Positions 1-9,014 of a DNA stretch of 64,000 nucleotides are shown here, piece after piece. The DNA is taken from assembly GCA_036276735.1 (NCBI GenBank), contig DASUOH010000021.1:1-64000 (forward strand), given 5' to 3'. Within the stretch, counting starts at the first letter, position 1, and each line of letters begins with the position of its first letter. The translations under genes and the position numbers were made by a program. This DNA is from VRUE01 sp036276735 (GTDB lineage Bacteria > Actinomycetota > Thermoleophilia > Solirubrobacterales > 70-9). Below the pieces are notes generated by a model, which saw only the letters and a list, made by a program, of their open reading frames with translations, ran no database searches and was not told where the DNA came from.

Positions 1-642
1 GATCCCGAGCGTCAGCAGCGCCAGGCTCGCGGCGAGCATCGCGGCGCCAGGCAGATCCGGCAGCCGGCTGTCGAGCGCCGCCCGCTCGGTCAGCTTGCGC
101 GCGCCGAACCAGACGATCGCCGCGCCGAGCGGCAGGTTGACGAGGAAGACCAGTCGCCAGTCGGACAGCTCGACCAGTGCGCCGCCGAGCGTCGGGCCGG
201 TCGCCGCCGCGGCAGCCGCCGCCGCGCCCCACAGGCCGACGCCGGCCGCCCGCCGCTCCGGCGGGAACTGGTCGAGCACGATCGCCAGCGAGGCCGGCGC
301 GATCAGCGCCGCGCCGACCCCCTGCAACACCCGCGCGGCGATCAGCGCCTCGAGGGTCGGCGCCAGCGCGCAGAGCAGGCTCGCCGCCGTGAAGCCCGCG
401 AACCCGATCAGGAAGATCCGCTTGTGGCCGTAGCGGTCCGCGAGCCCGCCCGCCGGCACGAGCAGGGCCGCGATGATCACGAAGTAGCCGTCGAGCACCC
501 ACGACAGCGCGTCGCGTCCGGCGCCCTCGAACGATCGCGAGATGTCCGGGAACGCGATGTTGACGATCGTCGTGTCGAGGAAGGCGAGGAAGGCGCCGGC
601 GCAGGCGATCAGGACGGCCCGTCTATGTCCGGCGTCATACAC
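1..642 (-). CDS. MFS multidrug exporter, DHA2-like (N-terminal 214 aa, cut by window edge)
   Basis: The reading frame is open on the minus strand from a GTG at 642 to the left edge, so only the N-terminal 214 residues are present. It shows alternating hydrophobic segments, an early DTTIVNIAFPDI stretch and the loop motif GGLADRYGHKRIF, which is the MFS motif A between helices 2 and 3, followed by RVLQGVGAALIAPASLA. This is the pattern of DHA2-type (14-helix) drug exporters driven by proton antiport. The gene is divergent from a TetR gene only 16 bp away, so drug-inducible repression by that regulator is the likely control. GTG 642 is chosen because the frame has no better start before the operator. 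The substrate cannot be told. Confidence 0.85.
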   Translation of the reverse strand, partial: MYDAGHRRAVLIACAGAFLAFLDTTIVNIAFPDISRSFEGAGRDALSWVLDGYFVIIAALLVPAGGLADRYGHKRIFLIGFAGFTAASLLCALAPTLEALIAARVLQGVGAALIAPASLAIVLDQFPPERRAAGVGLWGAAAAAAAATGPTLGGALVELSDWRLVFLVNLPLGAAIVWFGARKLTERAALDSRLPDLPGAAMLAASLALLTLGI

Positions 643-666
643 GGTCCGCGACTATACTATGACCGT
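641..666. promoter_or_regulatory. Inverted repeat between exporter and TetR gene, probable TetR operator
   Basis: ACGGTC (641-646) and GACCGT (661-666) form a perfect 6-bp inverted repeat around a 14-bp AT-richer centre, actatactat preceded by cgcg. It covers the start codons of both divergent genes. TetR repressors usually bind such palindromes in the shared control region. That this TetR binds here is an inference. Confidence 0.55.
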
Positions 667-1279
667 GGGCATAGAGGCAATGGAGGAGCCCCGAGCCGGG
701 AGCGGCGAGCGCCGCGACGGGCGTCGTCGCCTGATCGACGGCGCCCGCAGATTGCTGGCCGAAAAGGGCTACGCGGGTATGGAGCTGCGCGAGGTGGCCG
801 AGCGCGGACGCGCGCCGCGAGGGTCGATCTACCACCACTTCCCGGGCGGCAAGCGGCAGCTTGCCGCCGAGGCGGCGAGCGTGGAGGGACGCGAGATAAG
901 CGCCCTGATCGAACACTCCCTCGAGGAGCTCGGCGTCCGCGGCACCCTCGCCCGCTTCGGGGAGATCTTCCGCCGCCGCGTCGCCGACGACCCCGGGCGG
1001 CTTGGCTGCCCCGTGGCCGCAGCCGCACTCGCCCGCCCCGAGGACGCGGCACTGGCCGCCGCCGCCACGGCGGCTTTCGAGAGCTGGGAAGCGCCGATCG
1101 CCGCCGCGCTCGAACGCGAAGGAGTCGCTGTCGAGGATGCCGCGACCTTCGCCGGCCTGGTCGTCTCCACCGTCGAGGGCGCCCTCGTCCGCGCCCGCGC
1201 CGCCGGCGACACGGCCCCTCTCGACTCGGCGATCGGTGGGCTCGAAGCGGCGTTGGATGGGCTTCTCGCCGGCTTGTAG
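659..1279 (+). CDS. TetR/AcrR-family transcriptional repressor
   Basis: This 206-aa protein has a TetR helix-turn-helix at about residues 20-65: RRLIDGARRLLAEKGY, then LREVAERGRAPRGSIYHHFPGGK. It is followed by a helical ligand-binding domain containing LGCPVAAAALA, like the LmrA/YxaF-type TetR C-terminal domain. ATG 659 is preferred over an upstream in-frame start at 542 because that start would lie inside the exporter gene. ATG 680 is a possible alternative. It is divergent from an MFS exporter and very probably represses it, with a drug-like effector binding the C-terminal domain. Confidence 0.9.
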   Translation: MTVGIEAMEEPRAGSGERRDGRRRLIDGARRLLAEKGYAGMELREVAERGRAPRGSIYHHFPGGKRQLAAEAASVEGREISALIEHSLEELGVRGTLARFGEIFRRRVADDPGRLGCPVAAAALARPEDAALAAAATAAFESWEAPIAAALEREGVAVEDAATFAGLVVSTVEGALVRARAAGDTAPLDSAIGGLEAALDGLLAGL

Positions 1280-1288
1280 GCTGCCCAG

Positions 1289-2308
1289 ATGCGCAGATTG
1301 ATCGCAGCGCTATGCGCTTCTGCGGTGGTGCTTTCCTGGATCAGCCCGGCGTCCGCTACCGCCCGTACCGAAGGTGGCAATCCATGCGCCGCCAATGCCA
1401 CCCTCGCCGACTCGACCGCGATCGGGTTGACGAACCCGCCGAGTCAGTTCATGCAGCCAACCATCTGGGGTGACGTGATCACGCGGTGGATGGTCCAGGC
1501 GGGCCCGGGGATCGGCCCGGTCGCGCAACGGCTGGAGGTGTTCGAGCAGACCTTCGCCGGGGAGGACGAGCGCTATCGCAAGATCGGAGAGAGCGCGCTC
1601 GAGACGGTGGTCGCCGGCCCCAACGAGTTCCCGACCCGCATCCCGATGACCGGAGAAGGACCCCGTTTCCTCGGGCTGCGCGGGCCGGTCGAGACGCTGA
1701 TCTGCGAGGAGCTGCCCGGCGCCCTGTCGGGGGTCGCCCCCGGCGAGTTCGCGGCCGGAGAGGCGAAGGCGGTCGAGATCGAATCCAACATGGGGACGCC
1801 CGTGACCGTCATCGCCGAGCCGGATCGCGACCAGGACGGCTACGGCGACGAGACCCAGGATCGGTGCGAGCGCAGCGCCGCGACGCAGGGCGAATGCCCG
1901 ACCGTGACGCTGAGCGCCGCGCGGTCGACCGTGACGCGGGGGGCGATTCTGCTTCCGCTCGCCGTCACCTCGGAGGGCTGGGTCGAGGTCAGGGGAGAGG
2001 TGAGCTGGAAGTTGCCCCGCCGGCGAGCGGCGAAAGGAGGCTCGAAAGCGTCGAAACGCGTTGGCCGCCGGATCGTCGTAGCCCTCAAGGCGACCGAGGC
2101 GCGGACGGTCCTGCCCGGGGAAGTCGCCACCTTTCGCGTTCCCCTGCCGAAATCGGTGAGGCGGCGCCTCGCTGCCCTGCCGCGCGGCAGGGCGCTGCGG
2201 GCGAAGCTGGTCGCCACCGCCGAGGATCTCGCCTACCGGGAGACGACGACCGCGGTGTCGGTGAAGCTGGCCGGGCGGTCCTCCCCCGCTGGTACTCTGC
2301 CGGGGTAG
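1289..2308 (+). CDS. Secreted protein of unknown function with calcium-binding-like loop
   Basis: The 339-aa product starts with a clear signal peptide (basic start, a hydrophobic stretch ALCASAVVLSWI, then PASA before the cleavage region). Residues of about 180-190 read DRDQDGYGDETQDRC, the D-x-D-x-D-G pattern of thrombospondin type-3 or EF-hand-like calcium loops. The C-terminal third is rich in Lys and Arg and looks like a beta-rich domain. I do not recognise the family. ATG 1289 lies 9 bp after the tetR stop. The gene ends 47 bp before purF, and nothing links it to purine synthesis. Confidence 0.75.
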   Translation: MRRLIAALCASAVVLSWISPASATARTEGGNPCAANATLADSTAIGLTNPPSQFMQPTIWGDVITRWMVQAGPGIGPVAQRLEVFEQTFAGEDERYRKIGESALETVVAGPNEFPTRIPMTGEGPRFLGLRGPVETLICEELPGALSGVAPGEFAAGEAKAVEIESNMGTPVTVIAEPDRDQDGYGDETQDRCERSAATQGECPTVTLSAARSTVTRGAILLPLAVTSEGWVEVRGEVSWKLPRRRAAKGGSKASKRVGRRIVVALKATEARTVLPGEVATFRVPLPKSVRRRLAALPRGRALRAKLVATAEDLAYRETTTAVSVKLAGRSSPAGTLPG

Positions 2309-2355
2309 GCAGTCCGCCTGCGCGTCTCGTCCTTCCAGCTGGGGAAGCACGCGCT

Positions 2356-3798
2356 TTGACTCCGCCCGACGGCCAGATAGATCGCGACTCGCCGCGCGAG
2401 GAATGCGGTGTCTTCGGCGTATTCGCACCCGGGCACGACGTCGCCCGCCTCGCCTACTTCGCGCTCTACGCGCTCCAGCACCGCGGTCAGGAGTCGGCCG
2501 GGATCGCCACCTGCGAGGGCGGCCACATCACGACGCTGCGCGACTCGGGGTTGGTCTCCCAGGTCTTCGACGAGGAGAAGCTGCGGGCGCTGGAGGGCGA
2601 CATGGCGATCGGCCACGTCCGCTACTCGACCACCGGCGGCGGCTCGTGGGAGAACGCCCAGCCAGTGTGGCGCGACGACGGCCGCGAGATCGCCCTCGCC
2701 CACAACGGCAACCTGACCAACGCGGTCGAGCTGTGGGGCGAGCTGAAAGAGCGCGGGATCGAGTTCCGGGGGACCTCGGACTCGGAGATCATCGCGGCGC
2801 TGCTCTCCTCGACCGAGGGCCGCTACATCGAGGACGTCGTCGCCGAGGTGATGCCGCGGCTGGAGGGCGCCTACTCGACGGTCGCGATGACAAAGCATGC
2901 GATCGTCGCCTTCCGCGACCCGCACGGGGTGCGGCCGCTCTCGCTCGGCCGGCTCGAGGACCGCCACGTGGTCGCCTCGGAGAGCTGCGCCTTCGACATC
3001 ATCGGCGCCGAGCTGATGCGCGAGGTGCATCCCGGCGAGATGGTCTCGCTTACCGAGCGGGGGCTTGAGACCCGGCAGGTGGTCAAGGCCGAGCAGCCGG
3101 CGCGCTGCGTCTTCGAGCACATCTACTTCTCGCGCCCCGACAGTCGCCTCGAGGGCAGGGTGCTGCAGCAGGTGCGGGGCCGTATGGGTGAGGCGCTCTG
3201 GCGCGAGGCGCCGGTCGACGCCGACCTGGTGATCTCCGTGCCCGACTCCGGCAACCCGGCGGCGGCGGGCTTCGCGCGCGCCTCGGGCCTGCCCCGCGAC
3301 GACGGCCTGATCAAGAACCGCTACGTCGCCCGCACCTTCATCCAGCCCGGCCAGGAGCTGCGCAAGCACGGCCTGCGGCTCAAGTTCAACCCGCTGCCCG
3401 AGATCGTCGCCGGCAGGCGGATAGTCGTCGTCGACGACTCGATCGTGCGCGGCAACACGACGCGCCAGATCGTCGGCATGCTGCGCGAGGCAGGAGCGAG
3501 CCAGGTCCACCTGCGGATCTCGGCGCCGCCGATCCGCCACCCCTGCCACTACGGGGTCGACATGTCGACCCGCGAGGAGATGATCGCCCACGAGCGCTCG
3601 ATCGACGAGATCGCCGACGAGCTCGGCGCCGACTCCCTCGCCTACCTCTCGATGGAGGGCCTCTACGCGGCGATCGGCAGCTCCCCCGACGACCACTGCG
3701 ACGCCTGCTTCACGGGGCGCTACCCGCTGGGCGATCCCGAAGAGGCGAACGGCAAGTTCGCGCTCGAGGAGATCGCCGTGGTGCCGGCGAGCGGCTAG
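2356..3798 (+). CDS. purF: Amidophosphoribosyltransferase (glutamine PRPP amidotransferase)
   Basis: This enzyme makes 5-phosphoribosylamine from PRPP and glutamine, the first step of purine synthesis. A 16-residue leader precedes Cys17 in EECGVFGVF, which becomes the N-terminal nucleophile of the glutaminase (Ntn) domain after propeptide removal. RIVVVDDSIVRGNTTRQIV is the PRPP-binding loop of the phosphoribosyltransferase domain. Cysteines in ARCVFEH, RHPCHYG and HCDACF match the 4Fe-4S ligands of the Bacillus-type enzyme. The length of 480 aa is normal. TTG 2356 is chosen because a purine-rich GGGGAAG stretch ends 8 bp upstream. The frame stays open further upstream, but that part is antiparallel to other frames and not PurF-like. 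The stop overlaps the convergent gene's stop by 4 bp. Confidence 0.96.
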   Translation: MTPPDGQIDRDSPREECGVFGVFAPGHDVARLAYFALYALQHRGQESAGIATCEGGHITTLRDSGLVSQVFDEEKLRALEGDMAIGHVRYSTTGGGSWENAQPVWRDDGREIALAHNGNLTNAVELWGELKERGIEFRGTSDSEIIAALLSSTEGRYIEDVVAEVMPRLEGAYSTVAMTKHAIVAFRDPHGVRPLSLGRLEDRHVVASESCAFDIIGAELMREVHPGEMVSLTERGLETRQVVKAEQPARCVFEHIYFSRPDSRLEGRVLQQVRGRMGEALWREAPVDADLVISVPDSGNPAAAGFARASGLPRDDGLIKNRYVARTFIQPGQELRKHGLRLKFNPLPEIVAGRRIVVVDDSIVRGNTTRQIVGMLREAGASQVHLRISAPPIRHPCHYGVDMSTREEMIAHERSIDEIADELGADSLAYLSMEGLYAAIGSSPDDHCDACFTGRYPLGDPEEANGKFALEEIAVVPASG

Positions 3799-4736
3799 CG
3801 CGGGCGGGGGCCCCAGGTCGGGGGGCCGACGTAGTCCCCTTCCCCTTCTTCGCCGAAGAGCCCGTCGTCGAAGGTCCGGTACGAGCCCCTGCCGTCGCTG
3901 CGGAAGACCTCGATGCCGCTGCTGCGATTGCTTTCGCTGAGGGCGACGATATGGCGGCCGTCCGGGGAGAAGGCGGGATGCGAGAAGCGGCGGCAGCGGA
4001 TGCCCTTGCACGGCGTGAGGAGGATGGGACGGCTGCCGTTCGCCCTGGCCACGTAGAGGTCGTTGCTGCGGCCGCCAACCGCGTAGGCGATGCGGCGCCC
4101 GTTTGGCGCCCAGTCCGGTTCGCGCTCCCTGCGGGGGCCGGCGATCGCCACTCGGACACCGCCGCCGTCGCCGCGCATCGTGAAGATGTCGTAGCGGTCG
4201 CGCGCCGACCGGTCGAGAGTGCTGGTGAAGGCGATCCGGCCGCTCGCCGAGATCGCCGGATCGAAGCTTTCGGACGGTCCGCTGGTCAGCTGCCGCAGAC
4301 CGCTGCCGTCGATCCCGACCGAGAAGATCTGCCGCTTGACGCCGACCACGCGGATGAAGGCGATCGTGCGGCCGTCGGGGAAGAACGCCGGGCGCGTGCC
4401 GTTGGCGACGACGCGCCTGCGCTCGGAGCCGTCGCTGCGCACCAGGTAGACGCCCTGCTGCCCCGCCGCTTCGTCGTAGCCGGTGAAGGCGATCCAGCCG
4501 CCGTCGGGGGAGATGGACGGCTCTTCGTCGGCGCGATCGGTCGTCAGCTGGCGCGGCCGCTGTCCGATGTGAGGCGCGTGGCTGAAGAGGCCGCCGACGC
4601 CCATCTCGAAATGCGGGTCGTAGGCGACCTTGGAATAGACGATCGGACCGGGCTCGCCAGGGAAGGCGGCTTGCGCGAGGCCGCTGGCGAGCGCCGTCAG
4701 GGAGAGGATCGCCGTGAGCGACGCGACCCGGATCAC
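3795..4736 (-). CDS. Secreted TolB-like beta-propeller protein (PD40 repeats)
   Basis: The 313-aa product begins with a signal peptide (IRVASLTAILSLTALASGLAQA). It then carries at least five PD40-type repeats: ISPDGGWIAFTG, FFPDGRTIAFIR, ISASGRIAFTS, WAPNGRRIAYAV and FSPDGRHIVALS. These are blades of a TolB-like propeller, usually a protein-binding platform outside the membrane. The GTG start at 4736 overlaps the stop of the nitronate monooxygenase gene (GTGA), so the two are translationally coupled. Its partner is unknown. The name TolB describes the fold only, since actinobacteria lack the Tol-Pal system. Confidence 0.8.
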   Translation of the reverse strand: MIRVASLTAILSLTALASGLAQAAFPGEPGPIVYSKVAYDPHFEMGVGGLFSHAPHIGQRPRQLTTDRADEEPSISPDGGWIAFTGYDEAAGQQGVYLVRSDGSERRRVVANGTRPAFFPDGRTIAFIRVVGVKRQIFSVGIDGSGLRQLTSGPSESFDPAISASGRIAFTSTLDRSARDRYDIFTMRGDGGGVRVAIAGPRREREPDWAPNGRRIAYAVGGRSNDLYVARANGSRPILLTPCKGIRCRRFSHPAFSPDGRHIVALSESNRSSGIEVFRSDGRGSYRTFDDGLFGEEGEGDYVGPPTWGPRPR

Positions 4737-5680
4737 GGCGTGAGCGTAGCGACGATCTCCGCCGCGGGCCGTACCTCGCCGATCCGCGCGACGGTCTCGC
4801 CGGCGTAGAGCGGGCCGGCGTCGACCAGGGTCTCCGGCCCGTCATCGGTGGCGCTCTGCGGGGTGAGGAGGCGGCTGCCGGGGCGCTGCGCTGCCACCAG
4901 GCGTCGCTGCAGGGCGGCGGGCATGTAGCGGGCGCCCGGCGCCGCGGCGCGGTTGATCACCCGGTTAAGCGGCGGCGCCGTGTCGCCCCAGCGGTCGGTC
5001 GCCGCGTTGGGGACGACGCGGTGCGGCGCCGGCCAACCCAGTCCGAACAGGTCAGTCATGAGAGTCGTGTGGGCCTCGATCAGCCGCCTCCGGTAATCGG
5101 GATGTGCGCGGCTCTCCTCGCTGAGCAGGAAGCGCGTGCCGGCGACCGCGCCGGTGGCGCCCGCGTCGAGTGCCCTCCGCACGTCCTCGCGGGTGGCGAT
5201 CCCGCCCGCGACCAGGACCGGATAGTCGGCCGGCAGCGCCGCCCGGGCACGCTCCAGCAGCTCCAGCGTCGGCGTCTCGCCGCGCACATGCCCGCCGGCC
5301 TCAACGCCTTGGAGGATCGCCGCGTCGGCGCCCGCCCCGTAGGCCGCCCTCGCCTCCTCGACCGAGCCGCACTGGTGGATCCAGGTCCGCATCGTGCGGC
5401 GGCGCGGCCGCCCCCAGAAGGTGACGACGACGTCGGCACCCGACGCCGCCTCGAACCAGCCGGGCCGGGCAAAGGGCAGCAGCAGGTTGACGGCCAGCGG
5501 GCGGGCGGTGAGCGCGCGGGCGGCGGCCAGCTCACGCCGGATCGCCGCTGCGCCGTTCACCGCGATCGTGCCCAGCCCGCCGGCCTCCGAGACGCTGGCG
5601 GCGAGCTCGTGGCGGCTGAGGCCGCCGCCCATACCTGCCTGGACGATCGGCCCCGTTCCCAGCCGCTCGAGAATCGACAC
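4733..5680 (-). CDS. Nitronate monooxygenase (2-nitropropane dioxygenase family)
   Basis: This FMN enzyme family oxidises alkyl nitronates, often to detoxify propionate-3-nitronate. The N-terminus has PIVQAGMGGGLS, close to the family's PIxQAPMGG motif. VVTFWGR follows, then AGADAAILQGVEAGGHVRG (the E-A-G-G-H motif with the active-site His) and PVLVAGGIATREDVRRALDAGATGAVAGTRFL, the FMN phosphate-binding end of the TIM barrel. The length is 315 aa. GTG 5680 is chosen because the frame upstream, to a TTG at 5860, runs antiparallel through purN and is not family-like. The gene is divergent from purN and coupled to the TolB-like gene. Confidence 0.87.
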   Translation of the reverse strand: MSILERLGTGPIVQAGMGGGLSRHELAASVSEAGGLGTIAVNGAAAIRRELAAARALTARPLAVNLLLPFARPGWFEAASGADVVVTFWGRPRRRTMRTWIHQCGSVEEARAAYGAGADAAILQGVEAGGHVRGETPTLELLERARAALPADYPVLVAGGIATREDVRRALDAGATGAVAGTRFLLSEESRAHPDYRRRLIEAHTTLMTDLFGLGWPAPHRVVPNAATDRWGDTAPPLNRVINRAAAPGARYMPAALQRRLVAAQRPGSRLLTPQSATDDGPETLVDAGPLYAGETVARIGEVRPAAEIVATLTP

Positions 5681-5741
5681 GCGGTCGATCTTAAGGTCAG
5701 CTAGCTGTCGCCGCTCCGCCGCGAGGCGCGATGATGCGTGG

Positions 5742-6335
5742 GTGAGCGAGTCCTTCAAGCTCGTCGTGCTGGCGTCGGGGAACGGGTCCAACCTGCAGGC
5801 GATCCTCGACACGTTGCACGGGCGCGACGGGATCGAGGTTGTCGGGGTCGGCTCCGACAAGGCGGCGGCGCGGGCGCTGGAGCGGGCGCGCGCCGCGGGC
5901 GTCGAGACCGCCGTCTTCCCCCGCGAGGACTACGCCGATCGAGCCGAGCGCGACGCGGCGATGGCGGACTGGATCGAGTCGCGCGGCGCCGACCTCGTCG
6001 TCCTCGCCGGCTACATGCAGCTGCTCGGCGAGGGCTTCGTCGACCGCTTCCGCCACCGCATCGTCAACGTCCACCCCGCCCTGCTGCCCTCCTTTCCCGG
6101 CCTCGACGCGATCGGGCAGGCTCTCGACGCCGGGGTCAAGACGACGGGCGTCACCGTCCACTTCGTCGACGAGGGGGTCGACACCGGCCCGACGATCGCC
6201 CAGCGCGAGGTTCCGGTCCCGGCCGGCCGCGACCGTGCCGCGCTGGAGGCCGAGATCCACGCCGTCGAGCACGAGCTCTACCCCGAGGCGATCCGCATGC
6301 TCGCCCAGGGCCGCATTAGGATCGACACCGGATGA
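5742..6335 (+). CDS. purN: Phosphoribosylglycinamide formyltransferase
   Basis: This enzyme transfers a formyl group from 10-formyl-THF to GAR, the third step of purine synthesis. The 197-aa protein opens with VVLASGNGSNLQAIL, the phosphate-binding loop. It carries NVHPALLPSFPG with the catalytic Asn and His, then TGVTVHFVDEGVDTGPTIAQ, which includes the catalytic Asp in the VDEGVDTG stretch. GTG 5742 gives a start that matches the family's N-terminus exactly, whereas the longer open frame upstream is antisense to the monooxygenase gene. The stop overlaps the purH start as ATGA, so the two genes are coupled. Confidence 0.96.
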   Translation: MSESFKLVVLASGNGSNLQAILDTLHGRDGIEVVGVGSDKAAARALERARAAGVETAVFPREDYADRAERDAAMADWIESRGADLVVLAGYMQLLGEGFVDRFRHRIVNVHPALLPSFPGLDAIGQALDAGVKTTGVTVHFVDEGVDTGPTIAQREVPVPAGRDRAALEAEIHAVEHELYPEAIRMLAQGRIRIDTG

Positions 6336-7948
6336 GCGAGGCGCCCGCCGACATCCCCGCCGAGGCCGTCAACGACGGCGCGATCCGGGTCCGACGCGCC
6401 CTTATCTCCGTCTCCGACAAGACCGGCGTCGCCGACTTCGCCCGGACGCTGTCGACGCTCGGCGTCGAGATCCTCTCGACCGGCGGCACGGCGACGGCGC
6501 TGCGCGAGGCCGGGGTCGAGGTGACCGACGTGTCGGAGTTCACCGGTCAGGCCGAGATCCTCGGCGGCCGGGTGAAGACGCTGCACCCGCGCCTCCATGC
6601 CGCACTGCTGGCTCGCCGTGACGAGTCCGAGCACATGGCGACGCTGGAGCGCGAGGGGATCGAGCCGATCGACCTGGTCTGCGTGAACCTCTACCCCTTT
6701 GAGGAGACGGTCGCCGGCCACGACGTCGAGGAGGCGGTCGCGATCGAGAACATCGACATCGGCGGCCCGACGATGATCCGCGCCGCGGCGAAGAACCACG
6801 CGGGCGTCGCGGTCGTCGTCAAACCCGAGTCCTATGACGCCGTCTGCGCGGAGCTGGAGGAGTTCGGCGGCGAGATCTCGGCGCCGACCCGCCACTGGCT
6901 CGCCAACGAGGCGTTCGCGCAGACCGCCCGCTACGACGCCGCGATCAGCCGCTGGTTCTCGACCTCATACGAGGATTTCCCCGAGCACCTCACGGTCACC
7001 TACGAGAAGGAGATCGACCTCGCCTACGGCGAGAACCCGCATCAGCGGGCGGCCCTCTACTCCGAAGCGGGCCGGCGCAGCCACATTCTCTCCGGCGTCT
7101 CGAAGCTGCACGGGCGAGCGCTCTCCTTCAACAACGTGCTCGACCTCGACTCGGCGCGGCGGCTGACCGGCGACTTCGAGCGGCCCGCCTGCACGATCGT
7201 CAAGCACAACAACCCCTGCGGGGTGGCGGTCGGCGAGAGCGCCCTCGAGGCGTACGAAAAGGCGCTGGCCTGCGATCCGCTCTCGGCCTTCGGCGGCGTG
7301 ATCGCGCTCAACCGGCCGGTTGACGTGGCGCTGGCCGAGGCGCTGCACGAGAACTTCGTCGAGGTGCTGATCGCGCCGCGGTTCGAACAGGGGGCGCTGG
7401 AGGTGCTCCAGCGCAAGGAGGCGATCCGCATCCTCTGCGACGAGGAGCGGCGCGAGCCCGACCCGAGCGAGCGCGACCTCAAGAAGGTGACCGGAGGCAT
7501 GCTGATCCAGGACCGTGACGGCGATCCGGAGCCGCGCGAGATGATGGAGGTGGTGACGAAGGGCGAGCCAAGCGAGGAGCAGTGGAGCGACCTGACCTTC
7601 GCCTGGACCGTCGTCCGCCACGTCCGCTCCAACGCGATCGTGATCGCCAAGGACGGCGCGACGCTCGGCATCGGCGCCGGTCAGATGAGCCGGGTCGACT
7701 CGGTGCGGCTCGCGGTCGAGAAGTGCCGCGACGCCCGCGGTGCCGAGGCCGAGGCCGTGCTGGCGGGCTCAGCCCTCGCCTCCGACGCTTTCTTCCCCTT
7801 CGCCGACGGCCCCCAGGCCGCGATCGACGCCGGCGTCACCTCGGTGATCCAGCCGGGCGGCTCCAAACGAGACGCCGAGGTGATCGAGGCCTGCGACGGC
7901 GCCGGCGTGGGGATGGTGTTCACCAAGCACCGGCACTTCAGGCACTGA
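6332..7948 (+). CDS. purH: Bifunctional AICAR formyltransferase / IMP cyclohydrolase
   Basis: This enzyme catalyses the last two steps to IMP. The N-terminal MGS-like cyclohydrolase domain begins RRALISVSDKTGVADFARTL and continues with ILSTGGTA. The AICAR transformylase domain carries YGENPHQRAALY, VKHNNPCGVAVG with the catalytic Lys-His pair, DPLSAFGGVIALNRPVD, and the C-terminal SDAFFPFADG and SVIQPGGSKRD. The length of 538 aa is typical. It follows purN with a 4-bp overlap, and purF lies 2 kb upstream, forming a split purine cluster interrupted by two genes on the opposite strand. Confidence 0.97.
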   Translation: MSEAPADIPAEAVNDGAIRVRRALISVSDKTGVADFARTLSTLGVEILSTGGTATALREAGVEVTDVSEFTGQAEILGGRVKTLHPRLHAALLARRDESEHMATLEREGIEPIDLVCVNLYPFEETVAGHDVEEAVAIENIDIGGPTMIRAAAKNHAGVAVVVKPESYDAVCAELEEFGGEISAPTRHWLANEAFAQTARYDAAISRWFSTSYEDFPEHLTVTYEKEIDLAYGENPHQRAALYSEAGRRSHILSGVSKLHGRALSFNNVLDLDSARRLTGDFERPACTIVKHNNPCGVAVGESALEAYEKALACDPLSAFGGVIALNRPVDVALAEALHENFVEVLIAPRFEQGALEVLQRKEAIRILCDEERREPDPSERDLKKVTGGMLIQDRDGDPEPREMMEVVTKGEPSEEQWSDLTFAWTVVRHVRSNAIVIAKDGATLGIGAGQMSRVDSVRLAVEKCRDARGAEAEAVLAGSALASDAFFPFADGPQAAIDAGVTSVIQPGGSKRDAEVIEACDGAGVGMVFTKHRHFRH

Positions 7949-7964
7949 GGCCCTTGCCGCTGCG

Positions 7965-8831
7965 ATGAGCGCCGACTCCCATCGCGAGGCGAGCCGCGAA
8001 CAGTGGGGCAGCTCGGCGGAGGTGTGGGCTCGCGCCGCCGAAGAAGAGGAGACCGGCGCCTCGGCCAGCGCCACCGAGTGGATGCTCGCAGCGGCTGGGC
8101 TGCGCCCCGGGGAGCGGGTTCTCGAGCTCGCCTGCGGCGCCGCCCGGGTCGGCTTCCACGCCGCCGATGCCGTGCGGCCCGGCGGCAGCGTCCTCTGCTC
8201 GGACTTCGCGGAGGAGATGGTCCAGGCGGTCGAGAGCCGGGTGGCCCGGACTGGGGTCGAGAACGTCGAGCCGCGGGTGCTCGACGCCGAGCGGCTCGAC
8301 CTCGACGACGAGTCGTTCGACGCCGTCCTCTGTCGCTTCGGCTACATGCTGATGTCAAATCCAGCGCGAGCGATGACCGAGAGTCGTCGCGTCCTGCGCC
8401 CGGGCGGCCGACTCGTACTCGCCGTATGGGGCGCGCCCGAGCGGAATCCCTGGCTGACGGCGGTCACCGACGCGACGATGGACCGGCTCGGTGCGCCGCC
8501 TCCGGAGCCGGGGACGCCGGGACCGTTCGCGCTCGGAGAGCCGGAGCGCCTGCGCGAGCTGCTGGCCGGCGCCGCGCTCGAGGAGATCGACGTCGAGGCG
8601 ATCGACGCAGAGCAGCCCTACGACTCGCTTGAGGGCTGGTGGCTCCGGCTGCGCGAAATCAGCGGCCCGCTGGCGGCGCTGCTCGACGCCCTCCCCGCGG
8701 AGGACGCGGCGGCGATCAAGTCGGCGGCCCTCTCCACGGCCGAGCGGTATGTCAAGCCCGGTGGCGAAGTGGTCTTTCCGGCGACGATCCTCGGGGCGAA
8801 GGCCCATGCTTCAAAGAATTCACCTGCGTAA
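7965..8831 (+). CDS. Class I SAM-dependent methyltransferase (UbiE/MenG-like)
   Basis: The 288-aa protein has the Rossmann SAM-binding motif VLELACGAARVGFHAA (motif I), then VLCSDFAEEMV (motif II region) and ESFDAVLCRFGYMLM (motif IV), followed by the post-motif RRVLRPGGRLVLAVWG. This arrangement is that of small-molecule methyltransferases related to UbiE/MenG. It starts 17 bp after purH and is probably cotranscribed. The substrate is unknown. A C-terminal helical region of about 100 residues may shape the substrate pocket. Confidence 0.85.
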   Translation: MSADSHREASREQWGSSAEVWARAAEEEETGASASATEWMLAAAGLRPGERVLELACGAARVGFHAADAVRPGGSVLCSDFAEEMVQAVESRVARTGVENVEPRVLDAERLDLDDESFDAVLCRFGYMLMSNPARAMTESRRVLRPGGRLVLAVWGAPERNPWLTAVTDATMDRLGAPPPEPGTPGPFALGEPERLRELLAGAALEEIDVEAIDAEQPYDSLEGWWLRLREISGPLAALLDALPAEDAAAIKSAALSTAERYVKPGGEVVFPATILGAKAHASKNSPA

Positions 8832-8885
8832 CACATACGTGACAGCTGTCTGAGTAGCGTCGGGCGTGTCGCGGCCGCGGCGGAC

Positions 8886-8955
8886 GCCCCGGCCGCCGGA
8901 CGCGGGCCTTGTCATCACGAAACGAGGTTGGCGGGTTCGACTCCCGCTCGGGGCG
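8886..8955 (+). other. tRNA-like sequence with intact T-arm, possible tRNA relic or small structured RNA
   Basis: GCGGG-TTCGACT-CCCGC (8931-8947) is a perfect tRNA T-arm. It is flanked by TCGGGGC (8948-8954), which can pair with GCCCCGG at 8886-8892 as a 7-bp acceptor stem with one G-U pair. The middle is short, lacks a normal D-arm and has only a weak anticodon stem, so it is not a functional standard tRNA. AACGAGGTTG (8921-8930) is the exact reverse complement of CAACCTCGTT (9000-9009), which suggests further folding. I cannot assign it. The rest of the 8832-9044 gap shows no gene. Confidence 0.35.
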
Positions 8956-9014
8956 TTACGATGGAGATACGTGATGGCAAGGCCGTTGAAGTCCGGCGGC
9001 AACCTCGTTCTTTC

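Noticed and set aside
2233..4845. 870-codon minus-strand open frame across purF and the TolB-like gene
   Set aside because: It is antisense to purF and out of phase with the TolB-like gene; no family motif is present.
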